A stretch of 6,995 nt of DNA from OMOG01 sp041485845 (GTDB lineage Bacteria > Acidobacteriota > Terriglobia > Bryobacterales > Bryobacteraceae): positions 1 to 6,995 of the forward strand of contig JBGPKH010000489.1 in the NCBI GenBank assembly GCA_041485845.1, read 5' to 3'. The position numbers and the translations under genes are program-made. Numbering within the stretch: the first letter of the stretch is position 1; each line of letters starts with the position of its first letter. The notes under the pieces are model-generated. The model did not search any database and was not told where the DNA came from. It saw only the letters and a list, made by a program, of their open reading frames with translations. Below are positions 5,303-6,995 of this stretch, piece by piece.

Positions 5303-6299
5303 ATGGCCCACCAGATTAAGCTGATCCCAGGCGACGGCATCGGCCCCGAAGTGGCTGATGCGACGTGTGCGCGCGGTCGATGCCACCGGTGTCGCGATCG
5401 AATGGGAACGCGTCGAAGCCGGAGCGCGCGCGCTGGCCGAGTATGGCCAACTCATTCCCGACGACGTCTTCGCCTCTCTCGAAGTGACTCGGGTCGGCCT
5501 CAAGAGCCCCACCGAAACTCCCATCGGCGGCGGGCACCAGAGCATCAACGTGGCGCTGCGAAAGAAGCTCGGCCTCTACGTGAACTTCCGGCCCGTTCGC
5601 ATGCTGCCCGGCCTGAAGACCCGGTATTCGGATCTCCCGCTGAACCTGGCGATCTTCCGCGAGAATACCGAGGACCTCTACTCCGGCCTGGAGCACGAGG
5701 TGGTTCCCGGCGTAGTGGAGAGTCTCAAGATCATCACCGAAAAGGCCTCCACGCGAATCGCGCGCGCATCGTTCGAGTACGCGCGCCGCGAGAAGCGCTG
5801 CAAGGTGACCGCTATCCACAAGGCCAACATCATGAAGATGAGCGACGGCCTGTTCCTCAAGTGCTGCCGCGAAGTGGCCTCGAAATTTCCCGAGATTCAG
5901 CACCACGAGCTGATCGTCGACAAGGCCTGCATGCAACTCGTGATGCGTCCCGAGACCTTTGACCTGCTGGTGTTGCCGAACCTCTACGGCGATATTATCT
6001 CCGACCTCGCCGCGGGCCTGGCCGGCGGGCTCGGCATCGTCCCCGGCGCCAATATCGGCGACCACCATGCGATCTTCGAAGCGGTCCACGGCACCGCCCC
6101 CGATATCGCCGGCAAGGGCCTGGCGAATCCCACCGCGCTGATGCAATCGGCCGTTTTGATGCTGGCTCATCTGGGCGAGCGCGAGGCCGCCGCGCGCCTG
6201 CAAAACGCGATCCACCAGACCTATGCCGCGGCCGGCCATCTTACCTGCGATGTGGGCGGCCGGGCCTCCACCTGCGAGTTCACCATTGCGGCAAGCTGA
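5303..6299 (+). CDS. icd: NAD-type isocitrate dehydrogenase, interrupted by a one-base frameshift near 5366
   Basis: A beta-decarboxylating dehydrogenase of the isocitrate/isopropylmalate family, making 2-oxoglutarate in the TCA cycle. The N-terminus (MAHQIKLIPGDGIGPEVADAT) is in the frame from 5303, while everything from about 5367 on is one base out of phase. Dropping one base near 5366 joins them into a 331-residue protein of normal length with ADATVRAVDATGV at the joint. In that protein Ser80 and Asn82 (QSINVALR), Arg86, Arg96, Arg119 and Tyr126 (RENTEDLYSG), Lys173, Asp206, Asp230 and Asp234 match the substrate and metal residues of E. coli isocitrate dehydrogenase; Ser80/Asn82 favour isocitrate over isopropylmalate. 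HGTAPDIAG (263-271) with Asp267 indicates NAD rather than NADP. The rest of the frame has no other lesion. If the shift is real, an ATG at 5358 could give a product lacking the first strand. The start could also be 5300. Confidence 0.8.
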
Positions 6300-6301
6300 C
6301 G

Positions 6302-6775
6302 TTGAAGATCTATACCAAAGGCGAACGCGTGCTTCGCATCGAGGCCATGGCGCATAACGTCAAGGAATTGGACTGCGGCCGGTCCTTGGAGAAATTCCCC
6401 CGCATCGTGGGGGAGTTGAAGGGCATTCTGGAGCGATTCATACAGGCACTGTCCTGTATCGACCAATGCTTCATCCCGGACGATACCCTGGAGCGTTTGC
6501 CGGAACCATCCATGGCCGGCAAAGCGAAAGTCGGTGGCATCGACGTCAATAAACCCCGGAAGCGCCGCGTTGCCGAGGCGGTCCTGGCCCTATCCTGGCG
6601 TCCCGGAGGATTCACCTCTTCGGAACTGGCGGAACAAGTCGCGCAGTCCAACCACCAGCTTCCAGACCGCTACGCCCCGCGCCAAGCCGCATACGATCTT
6701 AAGAAGCTTCGCGGAAAGCAGAGGCTGGGTGTGACCTACCCAACAAAACGGAGCCGCGTCAGCAAGCGGTCTTGA
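6302..6775 (+). pseudogene. Fragment of a longer unrecognised protein with a winged-helix-like C-terminal part
   Basis: An open frame of 157 codons starts 2 bases after the dehydrogenase stop with TTG, with no ribosome site and no fitting ATG. The protein begins as if inside a domain (KIYTKGERVLRIEAMAHNVKEL). It continues with RSLEKFPRIVGELKGILERF, then LSCIDQCFIPDDTLERLPEPS and VGGIDVNKPRKRRVAEAVLAL, and a helix-rich stretch GGFTSSELAEQV...YAPRQAAYDLKKLRGK that looks like a winged helix. After GKQRLG the frame turns into a short basic tail ending in SKRS, suggesting the true C-terminus is lost too. The pattern resembles, from memory, the end of a larger uncharacterised protein family; I cannot name it. 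Three lines counted by hand are 53-60 percent GC, a little below most of the neighbourhood. A remnant left by insertion or rearrangement is the best reading; a functional small protein is possible. Confidence 0.5.
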
Positions 6776-6795
6776 AGCGTGTGCTTTAACGCGGC

Positions 6796-6995
6796 CTACC
6801 CGGCCATCTGCCGGACGGCGCCGGACTGGGAGACACCGATGCCGCGCCCCCGCAACGCTTCGGTCATGGCCTGGGTGTAGACGTCGATGCTCTTCCGCGA
6901 ATAGCGCAAGAGCCCCGCGCGCCGTAGCCGGTTCATCTGGAAGGTCACGATCTCGCGCGACGTCCCCACGTAATCGGCAATGGTGTGGTGCGTCA
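6796..6995 (-). CDS. Crp/Fnr-family transcriptional regulator, C-terminal DNA-binding part (cut by right edge)
   Basis: On the minus strand the last 65 codons of a gene are open from the window edge to a TAG at 6798-6796. The segment HHTIADYVGTSREIVTFQMNRLRRAGLLRYSRKSIDVY is a helix-turn-helix of the Crp type: IADYVGTSRE is the turn, the following helix with Arg14, Thr17 and Gln19 of the visible part would read DNA, and LLRYSRKSIDVY is the wing. About 26 residues follow (TQAMTEALRGRG...), an ordinary short tail. The sensor domain, normally a cyclic-nucleotide-binding fold of about 140 residues, lies outside the window, so the signal is unknown. It points towards the fragment at 6302-6775, and only 20 bases separate them, with no clear terminator. 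Confidence 0.82.
   Translation of the reverse strand, partial: THHTIADYVGTSREIVTFQMNRLRRAGLLRYSRKSIDVYTQAMTEALRGRGIGVSQSGAVRQMAG

Noticed and set aside
5316..6239. 307-codon open frame on the minus strand opposite the isocitrate dehydrogenase gene
   Set aside because: The plus strand carries all the catalytic motifs of the dehydrogenase; the minus-strand product has no family features and is a codon-bias shadow.
1..6995. CRISPR array, tRNA or rRNA gene, integrase or transposase
   Set aside because: No regularly spaced repeats, no cloverleaf or rRNA-like sequence, and no recombinase motifs were seen on either strand.

Overview
The window looks like chromosomal DNA from a GC-rich acidobacterium, probably of the Solibacter type. 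Three things suggest this: a PadR regulator coupled to an ADOP-type permease (a pairing known as an acidobacterial hallmark), a menaquinone methyltransferase, and the overall codon and base composition. The assignment is an inference from gene content; there is no rRNA gene or other marker to confirm it.

Left edge (1-893, minus strand): a padR-family regulator overlaps by 4 bases the start of an ADOP/MacB-like permease, which runs off the left edge. A 140-base divergent gap (894-1033) holds a palindrome over the padR start, a small inverted repeat and a G-quadruplex-type C-rich tract.

Centre left (1034-4145, plus strand): a tight three-gene run, metY (O-acetylhomoserine sulfhydrylase), aroB (3-dehydroquinate synthase) and ubiE/menG (demethylmenaquinone methyltransferase). 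Gaps are 5 bases and a 4-base overlap, so they are probably one operon. AroB starts the route to chorismate, from which menaquinone is made. MetY supplies homocysteine, the precursor of methionine and S-adenosylmethionine, which MenG uses.

Centre right (4146-5241): a 178-base convergent gap with a degenerate direct repeat, then on the minus strand pcm (protein-L-isoaspartate methyltransferase) directly abutting a 100-residue uncharacterised gene that resembles DUF2103.

Right (5242-6995): pcm is divergent from a NAD-type isocitrate dehydrogenase gene; the two promoters appear to share one near-palindromic -10 box. The dehydrogenase reading frame is broken by one base near codon 22 and is otherwise intact. 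Immediately after it lies a remnant of a longer unrecognised protein with no proper start, and then the DNA-binding end of a Crp/Fnr-type regulator on the minus strand, cut by the right edge.

Most of the window is ordinary housekeeping metabolism. I do not see a new defence, mobile or biosynthetic system. The points most worth checking are the isocitrate dehydrogenase frameshift, the shared divergent promoter, and the orphan fragment at 6302-6775.
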